Assembly (NCBI RefSeq): GCF_011300455.1
Contig: NZ_CP049869.1
Span: 496,001 to 560,000 of the forward strand
Origin: Sphingomonas piscis
Lineage (GTDB): Bacteria > Pseudomonadota > Alphaproteobacteria > Sphingomonadales > Sphingomonadaceae
Length of the DNA stretch: 64,000 nucleotides
Direction of reading: 5' to 3'
Shown: one piece after another, positions 24,077-32,511 of the stretch
Layout of the letters: each line of letters begins with the position of its first letter
How positions within the stretch are numbered: position 1 is the first letter of the stretch
Made by a program: the position numbers and the translations under genes
The notes under the pieces: model-generated
The model's input: the letters and a program-made list of their open reading frames with translations, nothing else
Told to the model about the DNA's origin: nothing
Database searches by the model: none

Positions 24077-25564
24077 ATGAAGTTTTCGGCCATGAACCGT
24101 CGCAAGTTTTTGTCCGCCACTGCTGCCCTCCCGGCAGCCGCCCTTTTCCCTTCAGAGATCTGCGCCCTCAGGCCTGCGCAGCAGACGCGGGTGGGGAAAG
24201 ACCTGGCAATCTTTCGCGCCGCTATGGCCATACACCCAGGGCTTTACTTGCACTGTAGTCCGCGCGAGATCGCGGCGTCGCAGACGCGCTTCGAAGCGGC
24301 CTATTCGGCGGCCGCCGAAGCCGAGGACATAGCAGCCGCTTACCTCGCTCTTTCCCGGCACCTCGCGACCATCCGCTGTGGGCACAGCTATGCCAACTTC
24401 TTCAATCAGAACGATGCCGATGTGAAGCGGCTGTTCGAGCGGCAGACACGCCTCCCTTTTTGGTTCCGCTGGGTGGGTTCTCGCATGATCGTGACACGAG
24501 ACCCCAGCGACATGGGCCTGCCGCGTGGTACGGAGGTGCTGGAGCTAAATGGGCGTCTTGCCGCGGCGGTGCTCGAATTGCTGCTGCCTTACACCCGGGG
24601 GGATGGTGCCAACGATAGCAAGCGGCGCAGCCTGCTGAGCGTCGAGGGTCGGGAAGACTACGAGACCTTCGATGTCTTCCAAGGTTTGCTGCTGCCGCCT
24701 GCTGGCGGGTTTCACGATCTTCTCGTTCGCACCCCTGATGGACGAAAGGTGCGCTGCCGTTGTGCTCCTATCTCGCTCGCCGATCGCCGTGCCATGATGA
24801 CTAGGATATCCCCAGAGAGCGGCGAGCCACGCTGGCAGTGGGAACGCAGAGCTGACGGCGTAGTCGTTCTTACCATGCCCGGCTGGGCGATGTGGAACAG
24901 CAATTGGGACTGGCGAACCTGGCTCGAGAAAAGGCTCGACAGCCTCAGCGATGCAAAGGGACTGATCGTCGACATTCGCGAGAACGAGGGCGGAGACGAT
25001 TGCGGAGACCCAATCCTCGCGAGGCTCATCAATCGACCGTTAAGCGGCTGGCCGTTCGACCTCCGTCTGCGCTTCGACCAAATGCCCTCGCTGCTGCGCG
25101 AGAACAGCAGCACTTGGGATCAGACTTTCTATACGCTCGGAAACGGTGCACACCCACTGGGTAATGGATACTTCCGTCCCGTCGCGGCGGAAACTATTTC
25201 GGTCATTGAACCTTCGGCGAAGCGCATCACCTGTCCGGTGGTTGTCCTGACTAGCCCAGTCAACAGCTCGGCGACCTTCGCGTTCATCAATGCCGCGCGG
25301 GCGACCAAACGGGTAACACTCGTCGGCGAAACGACCGGTGGCAACCTACGTGGTGTAAACGGGGGAGCATTCCTATTCGTGAAGCTGCCATTTAGCGGTA
25401 TCGAATTTGATCTGCCTCTAAAGGGCTACGTTGCGCGGCACGCAGAAAAGGACGGCGGGATCGTTCCGGACGTTCACTTACCGGTCACTGTGGCAACGCT
25501 CCGCGACGGCGTCGATAAAACTCTCTCGCGCGCGGTTCAGCACGCCCTAGCGAGAGGAATGTAG
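24077..25564 (+). CDS. S41-family (C-terminal processing type) exported serine protease
   Basis: 495 residues with a twin-arginine-like or Sec signal (MNRRKFLSATAALPAAALFP). The tail-specific protease core is visible: VVVLTMPGWAMWN, LIVDIRENEGGDDCGD, TSPVNSSATFAFINAAR with the likely nucleophile Ser, and VGETTGGNLRGVNGG. The PDZ-like part is weak (GLPRGTEVLELNG). Family members process C-terminal tails of envelope proteins; specificity is unknown. A second ATG at 24092 is equally possible as start. It follows the AraC regulator on the same strand by 40 bases. Confidence 0.85.
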   Translation: MKFSAMNRRKFLSATAALPAAALFPSEICALRPAQQTRVGKDLAIFRAAMAIHPGLYLHCSPREIAASQTRFEAAYSAAAEAEDIAAAYLALSRHLATIRCGHSYANFFNQNDADVKRLFERQTRLPFWFRWVGSRMIVTRDPSDMGLPRGTEVLELNGRLAAAVLELLLPYTRGDGANDSKRRSLLSVEGREDYETFDVFQGLLLPPAGGFHDLLVRTPDGRKVRCRCAPISLADRRAMMTRISPESGEPRWQWERRADGVVVLTMPGWAMWNSNWDWRTWLEKRLDSLSDAKGLIVDIRENEGGDDCGDPILARLINRPLSGWPFDLRLRFDQMPSLLRENSSTWDQTFYTLGNGAHPLGNGYFRPVAAETISVIEPSAKRITCPVVVLTSPVNSSATFAFINAARATKRVTLVGETTGGNLRGVNGGAFLFVKLPFSGIEFDLPLKGYVARHAEKDGGIVPDVHLPVTVATLRDGVDKTLSRAVQHALARGM

Positions 25565-25600
25565 TTCCCAATTAGTAACTGCCAACCACTTGCGCGTAGC

Positions 25601-25664
25601 GAATGTCCGCAATGGGTCGGTTCCAGAACTTGAGCAGACGCGCGCCAAGGGTAAACGGTGGAAG
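25601..25664 (-). repeat. Palindromic island repeat, long form, copy 3
   Basis: Reverse orientation. Begins GAATGTCCGCAATGGGTCGG and ends AAGGGTAAACGGTGGAAGG. It fills most of the gap between two convergent genes. Confidence 0.65.
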
Positions 25665-25665
25665 G

Positions 25666-26190
25666 TTAAGCGTTGAACGCGACCATGGGCGCGGCATTGC
25701 CGCTGAGCGCCTGCTTGCAGCAAGCCCGCAAGTTCTGAAGCCTTGCCATAGTAAGCGGGTCAAAATCGGCTTCTAACGCAGCTGCGACGATCGTAGAGCT
25801 CAGCAACTGAGCTGTAAGATCGACGTGCTGAAGCTTAAAACCGTGCTCAGCGACAGTGTCAGGTGACGAAACGAGATCATCTCCCACCCCGCCCAACTTC
25901 CTCAGGACCGATCGAAGTTGAGCGACAAGGTGATCTCGCGTCAGACTCGATCCCCGGAGTTCTGAGATGGCCTTCTCTGCCGCTTCGATCTTAGCAAGCG
26001 TGTAGCCATGCCGACGGGCCGTGGCAGCTACCCCTGACAGTTCTTTGCGAAGGTCCTGGAGCATGTTCAGCAGGAGGCTCAAGTCGCTGAGGAGGTAGGG
26101 ATAGCAAGCCTGCATGACGGACGAGAACGGCCCGTTATTTGAACCAACGAGTTCAACCGCTCCGTTCGTGAACGTCCCCTCCAACCGCAT
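25666..26190 (-). CDS. Hypothetical helical protein, 174 residues
   Basis: No family recognised. Predicted soluble and largely helical with a central charged stretch (LQDLRKELSGVAATARRHGYTLAKIEAAEKAISELRG) that could be a coiled coil and two Cys in LRACCKQAL near the end. ATG at 26190 opens the frame (MRLEGTFTNGAVELVGSNNG). It is flanked by palindromic repeats on both sides, as a single-gene unit. Confidence 0.55.
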   Translation of the reverse strand: MRLEGTFTNGAVELVGSNNGPFSSVMQACYPYLLSDLSLLLNMLQDLRKELSGVAATARRHGYTLAKIEAAEKAISELRGSSLTRDHLVAQLRSVLRKLGGVGDDLVSSPDTVAEHGFKLQHVDLTAQLLSSTIVAAALEADFDPLTMARLQNLRACCKQALSGNAAPMVAFNA

Positions 26191-26300
26191 CGCGTTCCAA
26201 CCTCCAGCATGGAGCTCATGAACTAAAATGGTTAACCGCGACTTTCGTGATCAGAGAAAGAACGTCCGCTCTCAGAAGACTGCTCGATTTGGTGAATGAC

Positions 26301-26349
26301 CGTTACGGGTCGATTGCTGACGCCCGCTAAGGGTGGAAAGCGGAACTTC
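26301..26349 (-). repeat. Palindromic island repeat, copy 4
   Basis: Reverse orientation: CGTTACGGGTCGATTGCTGACG, then CCGCTAAGGGTGGAAAGCGGAAC. Lies in the leader region of nhaA. Confidence 0.6.
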
Positions 26350-26429
26350 GGCTTAGACCAGCGTACTGCTAATTATGATAACGGGACCTGGCCGTCACGG
26401 GCAGGCAAGTTGCGTGAGTTCAAGTAGCT

Positions 26430-27659
26430 GTGCATGGCGGCGCGGTGGCAGGAGAACATTCCTCAAACGACGAACGCAATGCCGGGCTCGCGCTCATGGG
26501 GGCAGCGGCACTAGCGCTAGTCATTGCTAATTCGCCACTGGCCGAGAGCTACCACAAGGTCCTTCACTCGCACGTTGGTCCGCTGACGGTTCACTATTGG
26601 ATTGCCGACGCCCTGATGGCCGTCTTCTTCCTACTCGTCGGGTTGGAAGTGAAGCGCGAATGGTATGACGGTCAGCTGTCGACCCCTGCAGCGAGGCGCC
26701 TGCCGATGATTGCCGCCGCTGCTGGGATGGCGGTCCCAGCACTAGTTTATAAGCTCGGAACCGGCTTCAATCCGACGCTGAGCAGCGGTTGGGCGATCCC
26801 GGCCGCAACCGACATCGCCTTCGCGCTGGGCGTGCTGGCGCTCCTAGGCGGTCGCGTTCCCGCTTCGATCAAGCTGCTCCTAGTCACAATCGCGATTATT
26901 GATGACATCGGAGCGGTTGCGATTATCGCCCTCTTCTACACTTCGGATCTGAGCGTACCGGCGTTGGCTGCGTCGGCGATCATTGTGAGCATTATGGCTG
27001 CTATGACAATGTTCGGAATCCGCAAGCTTTGGCCCTTTCTGCTCGGTTTCGTGCTGCTGTGGATAGCCGTCTTTCAGTCGGGGGTTCACGCGACCATCGC
27101 CGGAGTGCTCGCGGCACTGACGATCCCACTAGGGAAGGGGGAGCCCTACTCGCCTCTGAAGAAGCTCGAGCACCGTGTTCATCCTTATGTGATGTTCGGG
27201 ATCGTGCCGGTCTTTGGCTTCGCCAGCGCTGGCGTGACCTTCCCCGGAGCGGAGGCGCTGCTCGACCCGCTTCCCGTGGGCATCGCCCTTGGGCTGCTCT
27301 TCGGGAAGCAAGCAGGTGTTTTTGGTGCGGTCTGGATCGCCGATCGCACCGGAGTTGCGCCGAAACCGCAATCCCTTCGTTGGGCACACATCTACGGCGC
27401 GTCACTCCTGTGCGGCATCGGCTTCACGATGAGCCTCTTCATAGGCGATCTGGCTTTTGGAGATCCGCTGCTGGTGGAAGAGGCTAAGATTGGGACGCTT
27501 GCAGGTTCGCTAGCTTCCGGGATCCTCGGCTTTGCCGTGCTCAAATGTACGAAACCTATCATCAGCACCCACTATGAAGTGGACGAAGCGGAGGAGGTCT
27601 TCGGGGAAGATGCCGATGAAGACCCGACGGTGTGCCGAGCGAGGCAATTCACTGACTAG
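26430..27659 (+). CDS. nhaA: Na+/H+ antiporter NhaA
   Basis: 409 residues, integral inner-membrane protein with about 12 helices. It exchanges cytoplasmic Na+ or Li+ for periplasmic H+ and supports growth in salt and at alkaline pH. The ion-binding aspartate pair is present in IAIIDDIGAVAIIALFYTS; other NhaA blocks are LVGLEVKREWYDGQLS, AIPAATDIAFALGVLALLG, GVHATIAGVLAA and CGIGFTMSLFIGDLAF. The start is a GTG at 26430 with no strong ribosome-binding site, so a slightly different start is possible. A charged C-terminal tail follows the last helix. Convergent overlap of 11 bases with the CPA1 gene. Confidence 0.94.
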   Translation: MHGGAVAGEHSSNDERNAGLALMGAAALALVIANSPLAESYHKVLHSHVGPLTVHYWIADALMAVFFLLVGLEVKREWYDGQLSTPAARRLPMIAAAAGMAVPALVYKLGTGFNPTLSSGWAIPAATDIAFALGVLALLGGRVPASIKLLLVTIAIIDDIGAVAIIALFYTSDLSVPALAASAIIVSIMAAMTMFGIRKLWPFLLGFVLLWIAVFQSGVHATIAGVLAALTIPLGKGEPYSPLKKLEHRVHPYVMFGIVPVFGFASAGVTFPGAEALLDPLPVGIALGLLFGKQAGVFGAVWIADRTGVAPKPQSLRWAHIYGASLLCGIGFTMSLFIGDLAFGDPLLVEEAKIGTLAGSLASGILGFAVLKCTKPIISTHYEVDEAEEVFGEDADEDPTVCRARQFTD

Positions 27660-28911
27660 TCTCGGGCTCCTTCTTTTCGGCACGCTCTACAGCTGCTCCA
27701 GCCGTAAGGCCGTGCACGATCGTTGACAGAAGGATCGTCAAGGCGATCGTAGCCCAGAGCTGCCCTTCATTCTTGAATGACAGGTGCCCGGTAGCGAACC
27801 CTAGGTAATAGATCGATCCAATCCCGCGAACGCCAAATGCCGCCACCACGAAACGCGACCGTCCGGCGAGGTCGGTTCCAGCCAGGCTCAACCAGCCGAC
27901 CAAAGGCCGAATTACAACTATTAGGGCAGCGGCAATCGCCACATGGCGCCAATCCAACTCACCCCAGAGCAGCGGGAGAGAGCCACCGATCAAGAGCAGG
28001 AGAATGGCAGTGAGTGCGTGCTCGATGGCTTCCGTAAAGCTATGGAGCCGCCCGTGGAATTGATGCTCCTGTTCTACACGCCGCAGCGCCAGTCCGGAGA
28101 CGAAAGCCGCGATGAACCCGTATCCTTCCAACAGTTCCGTGAAGCCGTAGGTGAGAAGCACAAGGGCGAGCGCAAGCACGCCGGACCCAGTTTCCGCCAA
28201 GGCGTTGCCACGCGGAAGCTGGAAAATGATCTTCCCGAATACGGTGCCGACCGCTGCTCCCCCAAGGACGCCCACAGCTATGCGGTACAATACGTCTCTG
28301 GCGAGCCATTCCGTGGCGAGGTCCCCGATCAGGAACCCCTCCGCTCCAACGATCAAACCGAGGTAGACAAATGGGAACGCAAGCCCGTCATTCAGACCTG
28401 CTTCCGTCGTGAGTGTGAACCGCACCGGGTGCTCCCCGCCTTCGGTGGGCGGGCCAACTTGAACGTCGCCAGCAAGCACCGGGTCCGTAGGAGCAAGAAC
28501 GGCACCGAGCAGGATTGCGCCCGCAAGTGTCATTCCCGCTAGCCAGTAGCCAAGGCCCGCAACGGCAAGAATGGTCAGCGGCATCGCGACGAGGAGCATG
28601 CGAACAGTAGGCTGCCAACGCTTGTAGTTGGTGAGGTTGTCGATGCGCAGGCCAGTTCCGAAGAGCGCGACGATGACGGCAAGTTCGCTTAGTCGCTCCC
28701 AAACTTTCGGCGAGGTGCGGGGGTCGACGACGGCCGGCATGCCAGGCACAAAGGCGAAGGCAACCATGCCGATGGCAATGAGGAGCGCTGAGGAAGCTGG
28801 TTCCCGACCCGAGAAGTACCTAGGAATCCAGTAGGCGAGGACGATGCCTGCACCTACCGTTGCCATCGCCACATGTTCGGGTGCCAGACCAAAGAAGGGC
28901 TCGCTGCTCAT
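27649..28911 (-). CDS. CPA1-type cation:proton antiporter (NhaP-like)
   Basis: 420 residues with about 12 membrane helices. The CPA1 signatures are LLGAVLAPTDPVLAGDVQVG and the ion-binding TEAGLNDGLAFPFVYLG, followed by GVLGGAAVGTVFGKIIFQL and FGVRGIGSIYYL. Predicted to exchange Na+ or K+ for H+ across the inner membrane. It sits back to back with nhaA, so the island carries two mechanistically different antiporters. The ATG at 28911 has a GGCAGGCAG-type weak ribosome-binding sequence, and a set of hairpins fills the leader (28967-29043). Confidence 0.92.
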   Translation of the reverse strand: MSSEPFFGLAPEHVAMATVGAGIVLAYWIPRYFSGREPASSALLIAIGMVAFAFVPGMPAVVDPRTSPKVWERLSELAVIVALFGTGLRIDNLTNYKRWQPTVRMLLVAMPLTILAVAGLGYWLAGMTLAGAILLGAVLAPTDPVLAGDVQVGPPTEGGEHPVRFTLTTEAGLNDGLAFPFVYLGLIVGAEGFLIGDLATEWLARDVLYRIAVGVLGGAAVGTVFGKIIFQLPRGNALAETGSGVLALALVLLTYGFTELLEGYGFIAAFVSGLALRRVEQEHQFHGRLHSFTEAIEHALTAILLLLIGGSLPLLWGELDWRHVAIAAALIVVIRPLVGWLSLAGTDLAGRSRFVVAAFGVRGIGSIYYLGFATGHLSFKNEGQLWATIALTILLSTIVHGLTAGAAVERAEKKEPETSQ

Positions 28912-28966
28912 CTCTGCCTGCCCTTGATCACATCACCTCAGAAGCTTCCTTAACGGCTTGCTGAAG

Positions 28967-29043
28967 CGTAAGGTCCCGCCTTACGTTACCCCGTGAGAAC
29001 GGGGCTGGTGCAGCTCAGCTTGAGCTAGGTCGGAAGCCGACGC
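28967..29043 (-). promoter_or_regulatory. Hairpin-rich leader of the CPA1 antiporter gene
   Basis: Four consecutive perfect hairpins within 77 bases: CGTAAGG/CCTTACG (28967-28985, 5-base loop), CCCCGT/ACGGGG (28989-29004, 4-base loop), AGCTCA/TGAGCT (29013-29027, 3-base loop) and GTCGG/CCGAC (29031-29043). They would form in the antiporter mRNA leader. A structured cis-regulatory RNA, possibly ion-sensing, is a reasonable hypothesis; I could not match it to a known riboswitch consensus. Confidence 0.45.
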
Positions 29044-29082
29044 TCCAGCGACATTCGCTCGCAACTGTAGGCGACTCTATCC

Positions 29083-29304
29083 CTAAGCATTGTTCCTTGA
29101 AGGTAATGAAGCGGCGAAGGCGACGCCCCGCTGCACCCATCCCATCAGAAGCAGATCGGAACTCAGCTGGTCTTGATCAATCAAGACGAAGCCCTTGGTG
29201 GATCGTCCACCTATCTGCATCGGACCGACCCCCGGCTCAGCAAGCGCATGCTGCGATGCGAGCGCCTCGCGCACACGCTGTGCAAGAGCTAAGTCAAACG
29301 CCAT
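29083..29304 (-). pseudogene. TfoX N-terminal domain protein with internal deletion
   Basis: 73 residues. The start MAFDLALAQRVREALA and the end PGVGPMQIGGRSTKGFVLID...LLLMGWVQRGVAFAASLP are the first and last parts of the TfoX_N family. The central part, normally about 35-40 residues with the KKMFGGLAFM-type core, is missing and the frame is kept across the junction. Full-length relatives are about 105-115 residues. Probably a non-functional remnant; the open frame upstream to 29406 is not part of it. Confidence 0.65.
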
Positions 29305-29416
29305 GGCCGATGCCGTCCTCGCTTCTCTAAGGCTGAGGCGACTTAATCGCCGAACCGGTGTTCGACCGCAATGGTTGGAAACGGCGCGCAGCGCCGCCTG
29401 AGGCAAACTGCAGCGG

Positions 29417-29503
29417 CTAAGAGATGTGACCTATTAGCGCGATTAATATCCCCAACACCACTAGTAGCTCCGCTACAACCAGCCAACCTTTATGCTTGCT
29501 CAT
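29417..29503 (-). CDS. 28-residue single-helix membrane peptide
   Basis: ATG at 29503 preceded by a CGGAGGGCAC ribosome-binding sequence with 5-base spacing. The product starts MSKHKGWLVVAELLVVLGIL and ends in a short polar tail (GHIS): one membrane helix with a basic N-terminus (N-in). No family recognised. Strong ribosome-binding site and clean topology make it a credible small protein. Confidence 0.55.
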   Translation of the reverse strand: MSKHKGWLVVAELLVVLGILIALIGHIS

Positions 29504-29564
29504 GTGCCCTCCGGTGTCAGGAGCGCCTGAAGAACGCGGTTACCTAGATTCTGTGCCGACCTCT

Positions 29565-29622
29565 GAAATGGTCGGTTCCAGACCTTTTCGGGTTGTTTGC
29601 TAGGGGTGGCAAGCAGACATTC
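29565..29622 (-). repeat. Palindromic island repeat, long form, copy 5
   Basis: Reverse orientation and diverged: GAAATGGTCGGTTCCAGACC at the left and CTAGGGGTGGCAAGCAGACATT at the right. Confidence 0.55.
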
Positions 29623-29669
29623 TTACCTCAAGTGGTTGAACTGGGAGCAGGCATGTTTAGTGCGCACAC

Positions 29670-30032
29670 ATGGCATCCGAAGAGGAACTGGTAGCCTTCG
29701 TGGCTTCGAGCTTTCGGTCTATTTGGGCGTTGGAACTGCTGCTGCTTCTCAAGCAGGAAGGCCGCGCATGCCGCACTGAAGACTTGGTCTTGTCCCTCCG
29801 TGCGAGCCCCGCAGTGATTGATAGGGCCTTGGAAGCACTGGTGGCTGGCGGCTTGGTCACTTGCGAGGACGGTACCTGCATTTACATGCCTGTAACATCT
29901 GAAGTGCGGGCGCTTGTCGACGAAACAGAGCAACTATACCGCTCTAAACCAGACAGAGTGCGGCGACTGATCGTTGCCTCGGTCAACAAGGGCCTGACGG
30001 CCTTTTCAGACGCTTTCCGGCTGAAGGATTGA
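29670..30032 (+). CDS. Hypothetical winged-helix-like protein upstream of DUF5985 genes
   Basis: 120 residues. The layout (IWALELLLLLKQEGRACRTEDL, SPAVIDRALEALVAGGLVTCEDGTCIYMPV) is that of a winged-helix domain with a short wing, followed by a helical tail. In my knowledge of sphingomonad genomes a gene like this precedes pairs of DUF5985 membrane proteins. Its stop overlaps or abuts the next start, so the three genes form an operon. Role unknown. Confidence 0.65.
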   Translation: MASEEELVAFVASSFRSIWALELLLLLKQEGRACRTEDLVLSLRASPAVIDRALEALVAGGLVTCEDGTCIYMPVTSEVRALVDETEQLYRSKPDRVRRLIVASVNKGLTAFSDAFRLKD

Positions 30033-30034
30033 CT

Positions 30035-30316
30035 GTGCAGCAAATCTTCCCCGCCGCCGTGTACGTCCTGTGCTTCCTGACCAGCGCCTGCTGTGCCTGG
30101 CTGCTAGGGCGCAGCTATGCGCGTTCGCGGGAGCGTCTTTTACTTTGGAGCAGCGCCTGCTTCATCCTGCTTGCTGGCAACAACCTCCTGCTGGTCATGG
30201 ACCTTCTCATCTTCACGGATGTGAACCTGCGCATTGGAAGGCTTCTGTTGTCGCTCTCCGCGATCTCGGTCCTTCTATTCGGCTTCATCTGGGATCTGGA
30301 GGACGATGCGGCGTGA
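30035..30316 (+). CDS. DUF5985-type membrane protein, first copy
   Basis: 93 residues with three hydrophobic helices and the loop LGRSYARSRERLLLWSSACFILLAGNN typical of DUF5985. GTG at 30035 has AAGGA 7-11 bases upstream; a TTG at 30029 overlapping the previous stop is the alternative. Its stop overlaps the GTG of the second copy. Confidence 0.75.
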   Translation: MQQIFPAAVYVLCFLTSACCAWLLGRSYARSRERLLLWSSACFILLAGNNLLLVMDLLIFTDVNLRIGRLLLSLSAISVLLFGFIWDLEDDAA

Positions 30317-30579
30317 CCTTGTTCGACTTCCTTTCCGGCTCGGTCGCCTTTGGGTTCCTTGTGGCGGCCTTGTTCTTCCTCCGCTTCTGGAAACGAACGG
30401 ATGACGGGCTATTCCTCGCCTTTGCGATTGCGTTCGGCCTTCTGGGCCTTGGTCAGGCTGTGCAGGCGCTTGCCAATATCCCTCATGAAGAGCGGGAATA
30501 CATATTTTTGATCCGACTGCTTGCCTTCAGCGTCCTAATCGCCGCCATCTTTCGCAAGAACCGTGCAGCTAAGCAGTAG
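30313..30579 (+). CDS. DUF5985-type membrane protein, second copy
   Basis: 88 residues, three hydrophobic helices (FLSGSVAFGFLVAALFFLRFWKRT..., FAIAFGLLGLGQAVQAL, IFLIRLLAFSVLIAAIF). GTG start overlaps the previous TGA (GTGA). The two copies are divergent in sequence but share topology and probably form a heteromeric complex; this is inference. Confidence 0.75.
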   Translation: MTLFDFLSGSVAFGFLVAALFFLRFWKRTDDGLFLAFAIAFGLLGLGQAVQALANIPHEEREYIFLIRLLAFSVLIAAIFRKNRAAKQ

Positions 30580-30594
30580 CTCTCCGAAGTCGGC

Positions 30595-31926
30595 ATGAGC
30601 GTGCATTTCACACCTCAAGCAATCACCCTGCTTGTACTCGTCGCTGTGGTTGCGGCGCTGATCTGGGACAAGTTGCGTGCCGACGTTGTAGCGCTCGCAG
30701 GCGCTGCCGTACTCCTGATCACCGGCGTTCTTCGACCTATTCAGGTTCAAAGCGCATTCGCCGCTCCTGCCATTGTCGCACTCGCCTCGCTCTTCGTCAT
30801 TGCTTACGCAATGGAGTTGTCCGGACTTCTCGACATCTCAATTCGAGGCTTGGTTGCGCTTTGCCGGAGAGTGGGAAGAGCTGGCCTGTGGGTAGTGATT
30901 GCGGTCGCCGGCGGCGCGTCTGCGTTTCTTAACAACACACCGATAGTCGTCTTGACCGCACCAGTAGTGCGGGAAGCTGCGAAATCGCTCGGCCTCTCGC
31001 CCAAGCGCTTCCTCATGCCTCTCTCCTACTCGGCGGTACTTGGTGGCTGCTGCACCCTAATCGGCACTTCGACCAATCTTCTGGTGAACGACATGGCAGG
31101 AGTGGCAGGACTGCCCAAGTTCGGTTTGTTCGACATCACGCCTGTAGGTTTGGTGGTTGCGCTGTCCGGCGGCCTGTACTTGTTGCTTTTCAGCGGTCGG
31201 CTGATCCGGGCGGATCCGCAACGCGAAAGCGCCAGCGGCCCAGCTGCAGAAGCTGCCATTCAAGAGGGATACGAAGGCCTTGCTGCAACGCAGGTCGGTT
31301 CGCCCACGGCTTTCGTTCCGACCCGCCGGTTCCAGCCAGTCAAGGCGATCGCCTCCCTATCGATCTTTGCTTCGGTGATCATGATGGCGGCGCTCAACGT
31401 TGCACCCATCGCAGCTTGCGCGTTCGCCGGCGCGGTTCTGCTAATTCTTTTGAGGATCATCACTGCCGACGAAGCGTACAGCGGCTTAAGACCCGATGTC
31501 CTTATGCTAATCGCTGGTATGGTCGTGCTCGGGATCGCGATGGAAGTTACGGGCGTCGCAGAAGTCGGAACCCGTTGGCTGATCGCATCTTTGGACGGGA
31601 TGAGCCCGTTGACGGCTTTGATCGTTATCTACGGCGCAACCCTGTTTGCGACGGAGTTGCTGTCAAACGCCACTGTGGCGGTGCTGTTCACGCCCGTTGC
31701 GGTGGCACTCGCGGAGGCATTGCACGCAAACCCGCAGCCCTTCCTGGTTGCGGTGATGATTGCTGGCAGCGCCGCCTTTGCAACCCCGTTCGGCTACCAA
31801 ACTAACGCGCTGGTATATCAGATGGGCGGGTACAATTATCTCGACTTCGTGAGGGTAGGGCTACCATTGAACCTGATTACTTGGATTACCGCGGTGGTCA
31901 CAATTCCCATCTTCTTCCCTCTCTGA
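30595..31926 (+). CDS. SLC13/DASS-type anion permease
   Basis: 443 residues with about 11-12 membrane helices. The family motifs are the paired Asn-Pro/Asn-Thr regions: SAFLNNTPIVVLTAPVVREAA and the second half ATELLSNATVAVLFTPVAVALAE, plus GGCCTLIGTSTNLLVNDMAG and FATPFGYQTNALVY. Larger members contain two central RCK_C (TrkA_C) domains, which are absent here. Likely transports a divalent anion such as sulfate or a dicarboxylate with Na+ coupling. It follows the DUF5985 genes by 15 bases on the same strand. Confidence 0.85.
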   Translation: MSVHFTPQAITLLVLVAVVAALIWDKLRADVVALAGAAVLLITGVLRPIQVQSAFAAPAIVALASLFVIAYAMELSGLLDISIRGLVALCRRVGRAGLWVVIAVAGGASAFLNNTPIVVLTAPVVREAAKSLGLSPKRFLMPLSYSAVLGGCCTLIGTSTNLLVNDMAGVAGLPKFGLFDITPVGLVVALSGGLYLLLFSGRLIRADPQRESASGPAAEAAIQEGYEGLAATQVGSPTAFVPTRRFQPVKAIASLSIFASVIMMAALNVAPIAACAFAGAVLLILLRIITADEAYSGLRPDVLMLIAGMVVLGIAMEVTGVAEVGTRWLIASLDGMSPLTALIVIYGATLFATELLSNATVAVLFTPVAVALAEALHANPQPFLVAVMIAGSAAFATPFGYQTNALVYQMGGYNYLDFVRVGLPLNLITWITAVVTIPIFFPL

Positions 31927-31930
31927 CGAA

Positions 31931-31956
31931 GGTCCGCAACGGTTGAATAGCGGACC
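31931..31956. repeat. Hairpin between convergent genes (degenerate island repeat)
   Basis: GGTCCGC and GCGGACC form a perfect 7-bp stem around a 12-base loop. It carries the GTCCGC/GCGGAC signature of the island repeat family and lies 4 bases after the permease stop, so it could also help 3' end formation for either gene. Confidence 0.5.
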
Positions 31957-31962
31957 TCCGTT

Positions 31963-32286
31963 TCAAGCTTTAGAGCGGAGAGTTCTTCCTATCAGCCAAA
32001 TATGTAGGGCGTGTATTCCGACAAAAAGCAGCGCCGGGAAAACAAGGCTCTCCTGACCGGGCCGAGGCTTGAGGAAGTCGGGCTGAGCTACCATCGCTGT
32101 GAGGATAATCGCGGCTAGCACAGGCACAAATGAAAGGGCGAGTGGTCGGGGCGCTGTCCAATTAACGGAGCCCTTGAGTGACCATTGCATCGGCAGCCGG
32201 CGCTCGTTTCGAAAACGACGATTAGCCCAGAGCGACATCGCTACGAGCAGGCCAATAGCCAATACAGCTATGATCGTCTTCTCCAT
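31963..32286 (-). CDS. Hypothetical three-helix membrane protein
   Basis: About 107 residues from ATG 32286 (GGAG 8 bases upstream). Three hydrophobic helices with the loop RRLPMQWSLKGSVNWTAPRPLALSF, which resembles the short P-H/Q-W-G-D loop of DUF1648-type domains found in SdpI relatives. Assignment to that family is tentative. Confidence 0.5.
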   Translation of the reverse strand: MEKTIIAVLAIGLLVAMSLWANRRFRNERRLPMQWSLKGSVNWTAPRPLALSFVPVLAAIILTAMVAQPDFLKPRPGQESLVFPALLFVGIHALHIWLIGRTLRSKA

Positions 32287-32332
32287 TAGCACTCTCCAGT
32301 CTCACGAAGATAGCCTAAATCAGCGTAAATCC

Positions 32333-32362
32333 AATGTCTGGTTTGGGTCGTAAGCTGACATT
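32333..32362. repeat. Degenerate palindromic island repeat
   Basis: AATGTCTGG on the left and CTGACATT on the right around GTTTGGGTCG; keeps the outer AATGTC/GACATT inverted repeat of the family. Confidence 0.4.
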
Positions 32363-32511
32363 AACTCCACCTCAGCTGAGCACTTCTTGAGGCCCGCCCG
32401 TTTTAGCAAAATGACGGTTTGGCGCGCCTCAACAGTAGGGCACTCGCTCTAATCGCTCAACGACGTGTAGCGAAACCTTGCCGCCGAGACGACGATTGGT
32501 AAGCTGAGCCA

